This document shows, piece after piece, positions 9,472 through 9,538 of a stretch of DNA of 9,538 bases. Source of the DNA: a bacterium (GTDB lineage Bacteria; Patescibacteriota; Minisyncoccia; UBA6257; GWB1-50-10); contig DAICZV010000027.1 of assembly GCA_027310975.1 (NCBI GenBank), positions 1-9,538 of the forward strand, given 5' to 3'. How positions within the stretch are numbered: the stretch's first letter is position 1; each line of letters starts with the position of its first letter. Below the pieces are notes generated by a model, which saw only the letters and a list, made by a program, of their open reading frames with translations, did no database searches and was not told the DNA's origin. A program made the position numbers and the translations under genes.

Positions 9472-9538
9472 CTACAATTGTTTTGGCTCTATTTTCTTAT
9501 TCTCTTTAACGTCATTCAAAAATATCTTTGAACTATGT
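9472..9538 (-). CDS. Possible C-terminal end of a gene entering from the right
   Basis: The minus-strand frame is open from the right edge to a TAG at 9474-9472 and encodes about 21 residues ending ENKKIEPKQL. The charged, lysine-rich end is plausible as a C-terminus, but the length is too short to decide. No family can be named. Confidence 0.25.
   Translation of the reverse strand, partial: HSSKIFLNDVKENKKIEPKQL

Noticed and set aside
9247..9531. Plus-strand frame of 94 codons at the right edge
   Set aside because: It is antisense to the cassette and the YdeI duplicate and its peptide TPSEILFLGMRLLYQT is simply the complement of the duplicated 47 bp, also seen opposite the YdeI gene. No ribosome site.

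Overview
The window reads as a stretch of a small-genome bacterium of the Candidate Phyla Radiation (Patescibacteria, probably Parcubacteria-like). This is an inference from the protein set: a gamma-only DnaX, YchF, a PEBP protein, a YdeI/OmdA protein, a stand-alone GIY-YIG protein and many tiny membrane or unrecognised proteins. It also rests on dispersed GC-rich palindromes and a tRNA gene without an encoded CCA. No rRNA, CRISPR array, transposase or integrase was found.

Layout. 1-171 is non-coding and rich in inverted repeats. 172-1086 (-) is an endonuclease/exonuclease/phosphatase (EEP) enzyme. 1087-1309 holds a large inverted repeat. 1310-2320 (-) is ychF. 2385-2918 (-) carries a 59-residue two-helix membrane protein with a strong terminator and a lysine-rich 83-residue protein. 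3083-3301 (+) is a 72-residue membrane protein ending near a natural His6 run; its 3' end overlaps mpg (3213-3821, -), a 3-methyladenine DNA glycosylase carrying two palindromic insert-like segments in frame. 3902-4231 (+) is a zinc-ribbon-like protein converging on a PEBP plus DUF4258-like operon (5116 to 4275, -). 5190-6296 (+) is dnaX, converging by 7 bp on a polytopic membrane protein (6290-6949, -).

7003-7073 (+) is tRNA-Gln(TTG) with its own promoter and terminator. It is followed by a repeat-rich accessory region: partial copies of the tRNA 3' end, a 16-bp palindrome, and a GIY-YIG nuclease gene lying between two 64-bp near-identical direct repeats. From 7686 to the right edge all genes are on the minus strand: a 47-residue membrane protein, a YdeI/OmdA protein, an unrecognised 118-residue protein, a cysteine-rich protein, a truncated copy of the YdeI gene start, and perhaps the end of another gene.

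Two expression styles can be seen. One group (ychF, the 72-residue gene, the zinc-ribbon gene, the tRNA and probably the two genes at 8287-9228) has -35/-10 boxes, and the protein-coding members have Shine-Dalgarno sequences. The other group (EEP, GIY-YIG, the 47-residue protein, YdeI) has no Shine-Dalgarno but an extended -10 box (TGn plus a TATAAT-like hexamer) placed exactly 6 nt before the start codon, the arrangement expected of leaderless mRNAs. The most notable signals are this shared leaderless architecture, the repeat-flanked GIY-YIG unit beside the tRNA, the duplicated hairpin/promoter cassette before two adjacent genes, and the palindromes inside mpg.
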